DNA of 64,000 nucleotides from Trogon surrucura (GCA_020746105.1 CM036619.1:51010635-51074634), one strand, 5' to 3'. Numbered from the stretch's first letter, positions 39,901 through 52,540 are shown. Notes: generated by a model from the letters alone, not told the origin. Translations and numbers: made by a program.

Positions 39901-42900
39901 CCACTTGGGATGAGTCATTAACCATATGCTCATGATACTGCTCTTTTCAGGGGAAGAGCTGAAGTCCTACATTTGGGCTAGACAGAGCCCAGTCCTGTGA
40001 GGTTTCTCAAGAGCGAGGGCAAGACTCCTTGCACTCCAGTCCCCCTAAGGACCCCTGAGACCCCTGCACACAAAGAAGTCACACATCCAGTGCTTACAGC
40101 TTCATTGTAGGAGCAATGTCTTCTCTGCCGTTCAGCAATCCAGATTACCCATGAGAGAAGGAGAGCACCCCACGGCAAGTCTGGAAAAATCTGCAAGCGT
40201 GTGAGTGGACATGCAGGGGCCATGCTTGCAAGGGATGTCCAAGCAGACACAGTCTCATCGCACTTGCTGTGCTTCTGAAGGCAGGGAGGGTGTGCCTGAG
40301 GCACGGTGCTGTTTGGAGAGCCCCTGGGGAGATGCAGAGCTGCACACAGCCCTCGGTGTGGGCAGTGGCCTTACAGAGCCAGTCATTTTGACCCTTCCTT
40401 CTGCAATGAGCAGTAATTAATTTAAAATGTTCTCACACAATTTTTTTTACTTGCCTTTGGAGATGGGCCTGTTCTACCTCCCACTGCAGCCAGCTGGAGT
40501 TTCCCCCCACCTCAGCAGGAGCAGCAACAGTCCTTTGCTGCTGCGAATAAGTCCTTTCCCTCCAGGTTTTTTTTTGCTCAGTGAACCTTCCCTCCAGGTG
40601 AGCTGTATATGCAAAGAGGAGTTAATTCCTTGGCTAAAATATTATTTAAAGGCAGAACTTACTAAATGCTGCTCCACTGGGGTTTAAGGAGGTTATATTT
40701 TAGCTCATCAGCAAAACCAGGGCTGAGCCTAGAAAAACAGCAACCCATTAATATAAACAGGAAAGTCGTAGCTGAATTTTGCCATGTGTTCCTTTCCCTC
40801 ACATACAAGCTGTACAAATTTAGCCATTTCTTAATTGTAACTTGAACTCCGAATTTCAGTTCTATTCGGAACACCAGGAACATTGATCCAGCTCCCAGTG
40901 AGCTGTACTAGCAAAACTTGCTGTGTTGGCTTCCCTTGGATCTCACAGGAGTGTGCAGTCCTGTGTCTTCTTGGTATTAGCCTTTGTTTGCTCTTGGCAT
41001 GGTCTGAGCAAATGGCCACTGGGAATTCAGTTGGGGAAGAGTTCAGAAACCTGGTTACATTATTGTACAATGAGGAGCATTGCCATATCCATCCTGTCCA
41101 AGAATAAAATTTACTTCAGTATCTGAGAAGAGCCAATAGTCTGGGGTACAAAGATCTTTTCCTAAGGGTCCAGATGTTGGCCCAAGTGAGCCAGAGAGAC
41201 AGAGAATTGTTAAGTGCCCAAGAGCCAGGTCTGCTTGACAGTTACTAAGATGGACAAGACTGAAATGGTGCAGCATAGTTAAAGGCCTCTCCTAGCAGTA
41301 CATGGTAGCAAATCTGGTTGTGGGAAGCCCCTCCTTGCTGAGAAAGTGGGTTGTAAACAGCCAGCAAGGTATAGCTGGCCAGTACAGGGGATGCAGAGAA
41401 CTCTATGTCTACTGTAACCTGTCTTTATTTCACCTCTTTCTTCACAGGCAGTGCACAGGTTATGATTAAATCACTCCTGGATACTGGTGATCCCTGTTCT
41501 ACATGAGGACAACTGTATCTCCAATGCTATGGCGTCATGCCTCTGGAGCATGGAGGGCTGTGATCCGCTTTTCTTTATCAGTCCTAGCTCTGTTGTTCTG
41601 TGCACTGTTGAATGCTGTAATCCAGACCACACTTTATTATTAATGACCTCTTCTCATTTATTTCAGTTATTATGAGCACTTAGCACACACACACATCATC
41701 GTAGATTTTGAGTTTATTTTATGAGAATTACATTGAGTAATTATCATTCCAAGTAAGAGAAATGAACTGTCATGCTCCCCCACTGCCAGCACCTTTTAAT
41801 CTGACGAGACAGCAAGGAACCCAGGATTTCACAGTTTAAACAGATGGAAAGGTCTGGGCAAAGAGGTGTATCTTTCAGCTCCTCCTAAATGCGGCCAAGT
41901 TCACGCTGAAGCATATTTCTGTCAGGGGCGTATTCCAGAGGTGTGAACCTGGAGTGCCCAGTGAGCATTTGGCTCCAGCTTCCAGCTAAGAATAGTTCAT
42001 ATGGCAGATTGGAGATAGCAAGGCTGTTCTTAAACATCCTGGCCTTTGGCTGTAGTGACCACAACCTTTCATTTCACCTACCTGCCAACTGGGATGTTGT
42101 GTGAAAAGCAGAGCACTGGCATGGCATAAGGCTAGGGCAGCTCCTCTGGGTGTTTTTCCAGGGGTGTTTTCAGAATTTGATGGAGGTACTGTCAAAAAGT
42201 ACTAAAAAGAGATGTAAGTGATAGAGCATGGGCAGTCAGTGATCCTCAGGAAGAGTTGAAGGGCTTCCTTTAAATGGGGTTTTTGCAATGAACCAGGAGC
42301 ACGCTCTTTTTTATATTGTCTTACTCGGGAGCATGAAGCAGAGCTCTGGGAACAGGGACAGGGACAGAGGTATGGAGCTGGTAAGGGACATCTCACTTTG
42401 GGTTTGGACATACAGGGAAGGAGAGCAGGGGCTCAGTGACCTGCCAGTGATGTGGGTGTTGGCCTCTGGGGATTGGTGTAGCAGTGACACAATGCTGGGT
42501 GCCATGAAATGGCAGACAGCTCATAAGTGTGGGCAGGTAGGACATTGTGTCAGTGATCAACTGTTATTCAAGCTTCAGGTGTGGTCTGGAGGTTCAAACC
42601 TTCAAACCACTGCCAGCATAGCCTTGGCCAGGGGACTGTGGGATCTCTGCTTTACTCTGAGCTGTAAAATGATGCATACATCCTAGTCAAGTGGTGTTTA
42701 ACTAGGTCAGAGGAGGTAGCCATGGGACCAAGTTGGAAAAGTTTTAGTAGTAAAAGCAAAATGAGGCTAATCATGAAGCTCATCACTGTCCCAAATTCTT
42801 CCTTTGAATACTGAAAGCTAGACTTTGCCAGTAAGTAGATGCCATTTGAGGGAAAGGGGAGATTTTATTGTCCTCTTTCATTGTACCCTGGACATTGCTT

Positions 42901-44939
42901 GGAGCAGGTTATGTGATAGTGGGAAGAGTCCTCCATACAGTTCAGGAGTCACAGCAGTGCTGTACAGTATTTCTCTGCATGGAAAGTAGATGTCAGCTGT
43001 TACACAAAGACAAATCCATGGAAGGAGGAAGCAGCACAGAGGGTTATCTTGGTGAAGGACACAGGTGCCACAGGTATAGTATGCCTCTTTGGACATAAAG
43101 TCTCCCTTCCTGCAAACAATTCATGCCATGTTACTTAACCCTGCTTCTGCCAAAATTATGAGCCTCACACTTCTCCTGACACGTAGTCCAGTCCATTGAG
43201 GTCCTGGTGTGAGGTCCATGCCCCACAGTCTGCATGGAGGGAAAGGTGTGCAGAGGCAGTGTCATCTGACCCTTCCTGGAGCGGTCAGCCTCCTTCTAGT
43301 TTGAGATGACATTCAGGATGTGGAAAGAGGGACTTTGCACAGGAGACTGGCAAAAATAGATGGCAGTCTGACTAGGAGATCACACATAAATATATGTGGG
43401 CTGTGCGCAGGCTGTCCCACAAGAGAAGAATTTGGCATATGTTGAAGATGGGCCAACACAAAGGTATTGGATGATTTCCAGACATTATTGTTTCTGTAAG
43501 CAACACCAACAGAAAGATATTGGATCCGCAGCAGTTGTCATGCAAAATCATTCTCAATCCATTTCATCCTCACGAGTACTGTTGCCCTCCACCTCACCTT
43601 CATAAGAGATGGTGATAGGAAGATCATGACTAAGCAGGGAGAGTTTTTGACTCAAGCTGAGTTTTAGGAGGAGAGATGTGTCGGATCAACACAGTTGTGC
43701 TGAAATGACTTATAAACAGCTCTGCCCAGAGCACTGAACATTAGACACACATAACAAGAACTTCACCAATGCTTGAGCAGCAGCAAACACTGTGTGGGAG
43801 GAAGGAACGTGGTGTGTAGCGAAGGCAGAGGGAAGGGGAAAAGAGATGGCTGGGCTGGTTTGTGAGTCTCTGTTACCCTGCACCCAGCGTCTGCTTAAAT
43901 TCAAACCAGGCACAAGGAGCACAGCTCTCCGTGAGAGCTGTTGTCCAAGCTGCTGCACAGAAAGGAAACCTGAGCTGGAGCAGGGTCTGGTCTGGGTGCT
44001 TTGAAGTGATTTCTTTCAGTGAGGAAATAATTTCCTTTGTCTGTACATGTTCAGGAAAACTGCCTCATCGGAGACTGGTTCTCAGGACGTTCAGATCGTA
44101 ATTGTTTTGTTCAGAAAAGCTCTGTGACTGGAAATGAGAAAAAAAAATTGTAAATGGTGGGGGGGAAAAAAAAAGCTTGTGAATATATATTACATCCATA
44201 TGCGGAGGGAGAAAGAAAGGAACCAAGACTCAGTTAAAATAACAGTTAAGGTCTCATTCTGCTCTCAGCTACACTGGGGTTGGTTTGGTGAAAACACTGA
44301 GATAAACCCCAACTGAAGAAACATGGGGGCTACTGTGGGCAGCCCTCCCCCTGGTAGACACCGGCAGTTTTGCTTGGCGCAGTCCCATCCAGGGTTTCAA
44401 AACATCACGTATTTTTGCGACACTTCTGCACTGCAAGGGGATCAAAAAGAGGCAGCAGAGATAGAAACAGGACACATGTGTAGGGGTGTTTTGCTGAGCC
44501 AGAGAGGAGAAGGGATACCTTGACATGTATGTAAAGAGGCAGCAGGCACTGCTGGGGCTCAGGTTTCTTTTCTTTCTATCTGTTTGTTTCAATAATGCTC
44601 TCATGTTCCCTGCCAGCGAGAGCCCAGGAGTGTTTCTCCCCTCTGCCTCCGTCCCCGTGTCCAACTCCCCACGCACGGAGTGACGAGGAGCAGGCCTCTG
44701 CCGTGGCCACGTCTGAGCTGCTGATGCCCTCTTCCCACTCAGGGCTGAGCCTGGATCCCTCATGCATACATAACTTCTGCTGAAGTCTGTTCAAATGTTA
44801 TGTCTGCAGGATTAGCTGTGTCCCTGGGCAATTCCTAAGATATTCTTTCCTCACATTCTTCACGTTGGAAGGTTTAACAGAGTCGCAGAGCTCTGGTGTC
44901 CAAGAGACCATTTCCCTTCCAGAGCAGGATCTCTCCCTC
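33901..44939. other. Intergenic sequence
   Basis: No gene is supported. A minus-strand frame of 194 codons at 34707-35291 coincides with purine-rich + strand sequence and gives a phenylalanine/serine-rich product without recognisable domains. An ancient CR1 tail lies at 38735-38832. Local GC-rich patches at 39380-40400 and 42200-44760 give longer random frames. Confidence 0.5.
38735..38832 (+). mobile_element. Ancient CR1-type 3' end
   Basis: 'gacctttggtctgatccagtatgg' at about 38788-38811, then 'cttaagttcttatg', is the diagnostic 3' end of an old amniote CR1 group (family order: GACC-tTTGGTCTGAcCCAGTATGG followed by a CTTATGTTCTTATG tail). The orientation is +. The upstream part is too diverged to delimit. 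Confidence 0.7.
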
Positions 44940-45115
44940 CAGTACACTTGCCAGCATGCTGTCCAGTCCAATTTCAAGTGAGTCAAATGTTGGTGTTTCC
45001 ATTGCTTGCCTGGAAGACAATTTCACTACTCAAGCGGTCCAAGCCATTAGGAACATTTTCCTGATATTCAGCCTAAATATTCTCTTTCCCAAATTCATCC
45101 GATTGCCCCAGGGAT
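44940..45115 (-). mobile_element. Old CR1 3' region in minus orientation
   Basis: The + strand reads 'gaacattttcctgatattcagcctaaatattctc' then 'aaattcatccgattgcccc'. This is the reverse complement of the CR1 ORF2 end (L-R-L-x-I-R-K-x-F type segment). A degenerate 'tgctgtccagtccaatttcaagtg' lies before it. No octamer tail remains. It is intermediate in age between the 59041 copy and the ancient fossils. Confidence 0.7.
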
Positions 45116-45191
45116 TCATGTTACTGGAGATGGGCTGGTATGAAAATCTCTTGCTACGCCTTTCCCTGGACAAATTCAGTTAGTGCTTTCT

Positions 45192-45243
45192 GGGAAGGAG
45201 GGAGGAAGGAAGGCAGGAAGGAAGGGAGGAAGGAAGGAAGGAG
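45192..45243. repeat. GGAA microsatellite
   Basis: Repeated GGAA/GGGA units over about 50 bp, starting roughly 75 bp after the CR1 fragment. Length is probably polymorphic. GGAA is also the ETS-factor core, but a tract this impure shows no specific evidence of use. Confidence 0.85.
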
Positions 45244-46800
45244 GATACCCAAGGCATCATCCTGGAAGCAGAGAAATGTTTCTAGAGCTCTCACTTCATT
45301 AAAAAATAAACCCACAAATCTGAATCATCAGAGGGGCTTGTCTGATACATTGACACATGAAGTCTGCTATTTACATACAAAACAGGCACATAATTTGTAG
45401 CAATAATAGAAACTTCTTCCCATCCCACTAACACACTGTAACTGTATCTTAGAGGGACTGCATATAACAAAGTTATTCTTTTTTGGTGTCTTTAACCTCA
45501 ACTGGCAGAGCTGAGCTACACACAAGTGGGTGTCAACTGTGGTGACAGTTTTGGTTCTTAATAAAGCAAAGAGACACGTACTTAACTTTAAGATTGAGTT
45601 TAGCTGAATTGAGTTTTTGTGCTTTGGACACTTGTCAAATCTGAAATGGTCAAAACTACCAACAGACTTCATGCAGGTCACTAAACAGCACTCCAGAGAT
45701 GGGAGCTTTATTCTCTTGTCATTGCCCTCCGTCCTGTGCTAAACAGCTACATTTCACTAGGTTGCAAGTGCTCAGAGTAACCATCTCATGTGTGGGTGAA
45801 ATAATCGAAAAATTTAAGTCAGCTGCCTCCTGCTCTAATCTCTCTGAAAGAGTCCTTTGGAGTATGATTCCTAACATCCATGTTTTAGTTTTCGATTGAC
45901 TGATCCACTGGCATTCAAAAATGTCGGTCTTGTACTCCAAGAAAAAAGCACATATTCACTAGTTAATCAAAATCTGAAGCATTTATGCCTCTTAAATGAA
46001 TTATGGAGGTTGTGAACTCTACTTATTTCAGCCTTTTCTTCAATTACTAAAACTATTTATATTTCCTTCCTTTCTGATTCTTTTGCATTTGAAGAATAAA
46101 TTACAAGTAACTGACCAGATTATTTCTTCCCTTTAGGGAAACAAATGTGATAGGGGTCCAGACATCTTTCTTCTCAGATATTGCCAGCATTATTTAATAG
46201 AGAAAACAGGTTTCTGCAGGACCTATGCCCAAACCTGCTGATTCCTTAGCAAATTCTGCAGCAAAATGGAATGCCAAAGCTGCTGGGTGCAGAAGGCATT
46301 TGTGTGTCTCTGTCGCAGCCCTAGACTCTGTATCTTCTGGTTGCACCGAAATCTCACTCCCAAAGGCTCTTCCTTTTAGGGGAATCGTTTCTGTACAGAG
46401 GAGAGAAGCATGGCTGGGTGTATGCACATCAGTGTGCCTCAAAAACTACTGCACATTTATCTCTTTTATGGAAAATAAAACTCTGATAACAGGCACTGGC
46501 TCTGAGGATCACTAAATTAATTACTAGTTGTACCACATACTGCTAATAAATGCAGAAAGACAGCCTAAATAGGAGGTGTTAGATAGCTGTGCTGCTTGCA
46601 AACATGGCAGCCCAACGTTTGCACACTTTGGGCTGTAATACTGCCTCTGAACTGTAATCGGGGATGTCATCTCTGCCCTAATTTACTGAAGTCAACAATC
46701 TTCTTCAGATCTCACTTTGAAGCTCTTTCCTACCCTAATACCTTCAGGAGAGGAAGGAGGGAGGTAAGCAGACAGAAAGTTAAGACTGAAGCAGGGGGGG

Positions 46801-46832
46801 TATTATTATTATTATTAATAATAATAATAATA
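46801..46832. repeat. Perfect 32-bp ATT/AAT palindrome
   Basis: Sixteen bases of (TAT)n-type sequence are followed by their exact reverse complement with no spacer. It could extrude a cruciform and is a likely unstable microsatellite. Confidence 0.9.
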
Positions 46833-46894
46833 ATTGCATTGATTACAGTGTTTAAAATGCATACCTGATGAACAATTCCAGCCTGTTATCTACC

Positions 46895-46970
46895 ACTTAG
46901 CATCAACAGATCTCAAAATCCTTCCCAATAACAGCATCATTATCCTTATTTTACTGAGACTCTGGGACTT
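46895..46970 (-). mobile_element. MIR/CORE-SINE-like element, 3' half
   Basis: The + strand shows 'agatctcaaaatccttcc' (reverse complement of the family's AAAGcGCTTTGAGATCT section), then 'gcatcattatccttattttactgagactctggga'. This corresponds to the reverse complement of the family's run 'tccccattttacagatgggga' read in the same direction. The element is therefore on the minus strand. It stops where the companion fragment at 47234 resumes. Confidence 0.65.
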
Positions 46971-47140
46971 TCAAAACAAAATAAGGTGCTTGTGTGCCAT
47001 TCGGAGAAAGTATAGGGAGTTGAATGCTTTGGGGAGAGTATTTGTATTGCTGTATTTTCCATGCATGTCCACTGGTCATATCCTCGCTGTGAAGGCCTGA
47101 CCTCCAGATGTCCAGAAGCTTTTGACAAAAGTCCAGTGTC

Positions 47141-47159
47141 TTTTTTTTTTTTTTTTTTT
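47141..47159. repeat. Poly-T run inside the sequence that splits a SINE
   Basis: Nineteen T followed by CCCCC. It lies within the approximately 265-bp segment separating two SINE fragments of the same orientation. Confidence 0.8.
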
Positions 47160-47233
47160 CCCCCTGCCCATGCAAACTTTCTGCTTGGAAACTGATGCCA
47201 CAGCCAGGGAAAGCCAAACATATGGAAGTTTCA

Positions 47234-47347
47234 CATTTTGCAGACAGGAAACACTCAGGGGACCAAAGGTCACCTACCAGGCTGGGTCTAAAGCCAGGGT
47301 TACAGCCCACATTTCCTGACCTCTGAGGCAGTGCTAAACCCACTAAA
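47234..47347 (-). mobile_element. MIR/CORE-SINE-like element, 5' half
   Basis: 'acattttgcagacaggaaac', 'aaaggtcacctaccaggctg', 'aaagccagggttacagcccac' and 'ttcctgacctctgaggca' follow the order of MIR-type SINEs read on the minus strand (ttttacagatggggaaac; aaggtcacacagc; agagccaggattagaaccca; ctcctgactcc). The match is good for such an old family. It overlaps the 46895 fragment by only the 'attttNcNga' word, so the two are either one split element or two neighbours. Confidence 0.7.
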
Positions 47348-48599
47348 CCCCCTTGTCCTTCTCTATGCGCGTTATATTTCCTCTACTCTTTCCACAGCTT
47401 TCAAGAGGACCTAAAGCCCTGTGGACACAGTTTCCGCAGTGTATGTTCAGCTGGCTGGTTAACTGGTCCTCTGAAGCCTCAGGCTTTGCTTTATTAGAAA
47501 TATGTAATAATAATAATGTGTCCGCCTGCCCTGCGCATGTTAATACTGTCACCACACTGCTTTGTCAGCTGCCTGGAGCTGTTGGTGAGCCCCAGTCAAA
47601 GTAGCCTTGCTGGCCTGCCTTTCTACCAGTGGATGTTTGCCCCATCCAGGTGCCTGTGTGGCCTCATCCTCCTCTCACTTGCCAGCACATTGCAGAGCAG
47701 TGAGCACAGGCTGGGCTGGGATTGCTGGCATGTCATTGCTGAAAGGGTCTCTGCTGATTTCAATCTATCCCACATGGCTCCGTGTTTGTACAGGCTGGTG
47801 CGTGGTGCTGGGATGTTCAGGAGATGCCCTGGGCTGTTACGGCTTATTTGAGCAGACTTCCTTCCTACCCTCCACCCCTCACCTAACGTACAGACAAACA
47901 CTGCTTTTCTGTATTTGGCAGTAAAGCTCATTGTTTTGGGCTAGGTCTTGTTTTATAGGATCTTCCACAGACAGTCGATCTCTCTCCTGGTTAGCTTGGG
48001 GTCACAGTGGGTGCTCTGGGCCACATCCAGCAAGGCTAGTCTCCTTGGGAGGGTCCCCTGCCACCAGAAAGCACATGGCAGAGGGATGGAGGAGGAAGAT
48101 GAGATGTTCCCTGTGTGAGCATGAGTGTTGCAGGTTTTGTTTGGACAGTGAAAATGTCACTCTGCCTTGATCTGCATAAGCTGGACATCAGTTCGCCCAA
48201 GGGATGGGATATCTCCCTTATGTTGACTGATCTCCTGCACATTTTCATCTAGGACTTTACATTTCTCACAACGTATGACTTCGGAGGTTAAGTTTACAGC
48301 AAGAGGACATAAGGCTAATTTCAGGAACACTACGGTAGCCCCAGGGGATTTCTTTATACTCTCTATAGCAACTCCACTTGAAGGTGCACAACAGAAAGGG
48401 GTGCATGCATGTATGTGTGTGTGCATTTGTGTTTGTGATGTTGCACGAAACATCCAAGCGATGAAGCTTTTTTTCACTTCCCCCCTCCCACCCCAGACTG
48501 ATTTATTAATAATTTGTGGGCAATTACAAAAAAATGGGCTTTTATGTGAATTGTACTATGCTCTGAAATTGTTTTAGTGGCAGATCATAATTTACTATT

Positions 48600-49380
48600 G
48601 AGGTTTCAGGAGTCGGTGCAGAGCACAATGCCATCTCCATATTCATATTTCAGGTCTGTCAGAGCGCCCGAATTGTTCATGTAATCAGATGGATTTCCAT
48701 TCAGTCCTTGAGAGACAAGAAAACTGGCCATCACAGAGAGATCCTTGGCAATTAAAATGAATAAGAGCTGCCACTCTCAGTGGATGTCTTCTGGGTTACC
48801 ATGGGGGACAGAGATTGGTATGAGGTTTAATCAGGCACTAACAGCACCTTGCTGGGAACTTCATGGCTGATAAAGGCAGCAGCATCAGACCAAGTAGCTC
48901 TTCTCTTTTTAAAGGGAAAGAAGCCTTTTTTTCCTGAAATATAATAAATCCCATGAAGTTTTGTAGTGTTTGGTAGCACAGAAGAGTTAGAGGGTTTGGG
49001 GTTACTTTTCTTCTCTTCCCTGCAAGTGAACCACTCCTCTTTGTTGGTTAAAATCAAGCAAAACGTGCACGCGGGAAGCTCAGTAAGTTGAGCGTTCGCA
49101 GGGTGGTTTTTAATTGCTTATATTTTGCTTGTGCTGTGGCTACTAATGCGATATTTGGGTTTTTTAATTAATTTCGCTGTGACTTTGTGGCTATTGAAGG
49201 GTGACAGATTGGCAGCCCAGAGTTGGAAATCCTTTACTTATCCCCAGAACAATTACAACGCAGGCAGCAGCAATGAAAGTGTCCCCAGCCGGTGTGGAAG
49301 GCCCAGAACAAGGATGAAGGTAAGCCTTCCTGGGCTCTCTGCTGTGACTGCTATTAAAGATACCAATTAATGCCAAACTG
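48600..49380. promoter_or_regulatory. Candidate conserved block near 49 kb
   Basis: Repeat-free, complex sequence. It includes TTAATTAA (49164-49171) and the TALE-homeodomain word TGACAG (49202-49207), followed at once by a possible small exon (49248-49319). It resembles an enhancer or an alternative exon with conserved flanks. Only inspection of one sequence supports it. Confidence 0.25.
49248..49319 (+). other. Possible 72-bp internal exon (unidentified)
   Basis: An acceptor (cctttacttatccccag) ends at 49247 and a donor (AAG|gtaagc) begins at 49320. The 72 bases between them are a multiple of three, open in phase 0 and encode 24 residues: NNYNAGSSNE... ending ...GRPRTRMK. The region is unusually well formed for chance, but no neighbouring exon is visible and I do not recognise the peptide. 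It could be an alternative exon, a lncRNA exon, or coincidence. Confidence 0.2.
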
Positions 49381-52300
49381 TATTTTGTGATGGAGGAGGC
49401 ACCGTTCCACTAGGACAGGACTGTAACTGTGGTACCTTTACTCCTCAGCTGGCTACAAGTTTCAGTCCGTAATGAAATGGCCTGAATTAGCACCTGCAAT
49501 CTTTCTGGCCTGATCCAGCATGGTGCTCAGCCTCAGGAGACCTGGGTGCACCCTCGATACTGTGCCACACCAAGGACGGTCTGTGCAAGCCAGCAACTTA
49601 CGGAGCAAAGCAGGGCTCAAGTTGCTGTCTCCACAGCATCCACAGAGCCAGTCTCACTTAACCTGCCTGTCATCTACTCTTTGTCTAATGAGTTTTGCAG
49701 TGAAAGGAATAAAAGGCAAGAGAAATTCAATTTTGTTGTGTTTTGTCCCCAAACATGTGCGCCTGTAATTCCAGTGTATCACCAAAAACATTTGTACACT
49801 GGACCATGGAAATATTAAGGCTTTTTCTTGTAAGGCTGAAGAACCACATCTTCATTCACACATTTACAGTTCTTTGGCATGAAGTGGGTAATGGAGTGGG
49901 TTGTTTAAGGTACAATATACAGTGCTCAGAACATGCCTGTATGCAAGAGTTTTCCTTCAAATTTTCCTTCAAGAAGACTTGATGGTGCTTGCACTGCATC
50001 TTAACTGTCAAGCTATTTTTTCCTTGCTACGTTTCATTTGTGTTTTTCTTCACCTTTTGGGGACCCCTTACCTCTCCCCTCTTAAATCTACGCTCACCAC
50101 AGAGCAGACATAATCCCAGATTTTCAGTAAATCAACACTATATGCTCCCTACTGACTAAGAGAATTTGATACTGACAGATTGTTACACCTAAAAGAAAAA
50201 TACTGCCATAGTTTCTCTAACATGCTTTGCCTGCAACGCTGAGCAAGGACGGATGTGTGATATCCATTATGAATGTAACAATACAGGTAGCCTACCATAA
50301 TACAACTATTTTTAATTTATATTTCATGATGGAGAGCATAGGTGCAGTCATGAATCACTGTCCTCAGTAAAACCACACTGTCCGTAATATTGCAGCCATA
50401 CAATTAACTGCTTTCAGCAGCAGCACTGCAGATTTTAGTCCTGCGCATAGCCATTGTTTAATCTACACATGTATAGAAACCACCCTGTAGAATAGCAACA
50501 TTTTACATTTATATGACACACGGCATCTGTGTATCGCTACGTGCTGGACAGATGTGTAATTAGTGTTGCCTTTCGATCTCTCTGTTTGGTGGGTAAATTC
50601 TAGACTGGGAAGGAAGTTATATTCAATCCTAGGACGTGATGCTGAGCACCAGCAATGCTTGTATGCTGTATAATTCTCCCATGTACTCAATGAAGGGATT
50701 AAATGCATTCCCCCTCCTCACCCGCAATTTTCCTAGATCCCTTAAAGGGCTACTGCTGCCTACATAATCTTCATCCCTGGACTAAAATCCTTTGGATCCT
50801 CTGGGGCCCTTATTAACTGAATGTTTGCTTTGCTCTGCCTTGAAATGATCTTCAATCTTCTTATTGTTTTGCAAAGACCATGCCATGATTTCTGAGCAAA
50901 TCCTTCCCTTTCATCTGCCCTTTATTAGCCCAGATGGACAGAAGTGCAGGGAACTCTCCTTTTAGTGGTAAGATCTCTATTCAGCAAGCTGTATAAAGAT
51001 ACCAGAAAGAGTTGTTTGGATCTGATGAACTCTGTCCTGCCCAGACCCACCACAGGGCAGCTCCATCCAGCTCAGTCACCTCTAAGGAGCAAACGTACTG
51101 GCCTGAAGAGCCTAGGATATTCCTGAAAACCACAGAGAAGCATTTCAGCTGCTGGGCAGATTCTTCCACCTTTGCAGTGCGGAGATCTTCATAAACATCA
51201 AGGAAACAATGTGCTAAAACACTATTATAAGAAACAAATCAAATCTTCCTCCTACCCCCCATTTTCCTTCGAGCCAGAGGAAGGTCTGATCTAACCTAGT
51301 TCCCTGTCTGGGGGAAACTGGTTTTGAGTGATCAGCTGAGTGTGCAAGGAAGGCTGAGGCACTGGCTTAGTCAAAAGGAGAGACAAAAGCTCTACCTTGG
51401 CACAGGTTCACTAGCTGAAGTGAGGCACTGGCTTTCCCAAAAGAAACAAGAATTACCCGTGATGGGGGAAGGTAGCCTCTGGATACAAGGCAAATCGTAG
51501 CCCAGGGTTCAGCTAGGCTGGAGAAGGTCTGTTCCTTTCCAAATACCCACAGGGCTGAGCTTCCAAACACCAGGATTTGCTACTGGGAAAAAAAGAAATT
51601 AATCAAAGAGCTGTATTTCAAAAGAGAACACGAGAATACTGTAATAGAAGGCAAGCATTTTATCTGTCCAGTTGGTTAGAGATTACACAGACAAATTTAT
51701 AGGTGTTAAATTGGACACCAGAGGGCTTCCATATTGTTCTGTGAATGAATGTATTGCAGAGGTAGTAATATTAAATGCAACAGAGGCAAAGTCGTGTTAA
51801 GAACCCCACATGTTCTGTACTCTGTGCCGTAATTAGCTGGGCTGACAGGCAAATTGCAGCTGAAAAGAAGAAGGTTTTTCTGAAGTTTGGGTAGGATTCA
51901 CCTTAAATTTACACATCAGCCAGTGATGTCCCTCTCAGCAGTGCAGTGCAGTGCCACGGGACAATACTTTAGAGCATGGATTAAGATTACTCAAGGCACA
52001 AGCCTAGGAAGGAAGAACTGCGCCTACTGACATCCCAACACCCACATTTACAGCACCTGGGGCTTTCCTTCAAGGGCTTCTGTCCAAATACTAACCAGAC
52101 CCAACCTCGCTTAGCATACGAGATTTGACAAGGCCACCTCAGAGCAGGGTAGCATGGCTACAGGCAGCAGCACAGGGAGTGTTGTTTACCACCCTTAATC
52201 AGATAAGGAGGAGATAGGCTGCAAATGGTAACACAGGAGAGAAGCAAAGAGTAAAAGGAGAGTCAAGGTAGGGCAGAAAAGAAGAAGCTGAATCTAAAAA

Positions 52301-52454
52301 GTGGCTCTGGAGTGAGACTTGTGTTGGTGCAGAGGCTAAAAACATTCCCAGGCTCCTCTAAAAGCCTTGTTTGAAAAGACTGAATGAATTTCAGAGCAGA
52401 ACCAATGCCTCTATAACCACTGCTTCTGGGATAGATTTACAGCATAAACCCACT

Positions 52455-52540
52455 GGGACAGATTCAATGTTGGAGTGAGTGAATGTAACTCTATTGAAGT
52501 TAATGGACTTGCACCCGCTTATATCAAAAATGAATTTAGT
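52455..52540 (+). repeat. Ancient amniote interspersed repeat (palindromic family)
   Basis: 'ctattgaagttaatggactt' at 52491-52510, followed by 'gcacccgcttatatc', resembles the hallmark TTGAAGTCAATGGAgTTgCACC of the family also seen at 26107-26190. The preceding 'gggacagattcaatgttgg' may be the family's 'gGGcCAGATTC' end. Strongly diverged. Confidence 0.45.

Larger units (their letters stand above)
45244..48599. other. Intergenic sequence
   Basis: No gene is supported. It contains a perfect ATT/AAT palindrome (46801-46832), two parts of a MIR-like SINE (46895-46970 and 47234-47347) and a 19-T run (47141-47159). A TG-rich tract lies at about 48405-48440. Confidence 0.5.

Noticed and set aside
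44269..44763. Minus-strand open frame of 164 codons
   Set aside because: It lies in a locally GC-rich patch where stops are rarer, and the translation shows no family resemblance.
51278..51320. Possible ancient CR1 tail in minus orientation
   Set aside because: Only about 40 bases resemble the reverse complement of the 'gacAGGgAACTaGgTtAGATcaGACC'-type end; too short and diverged to list as a separate element.
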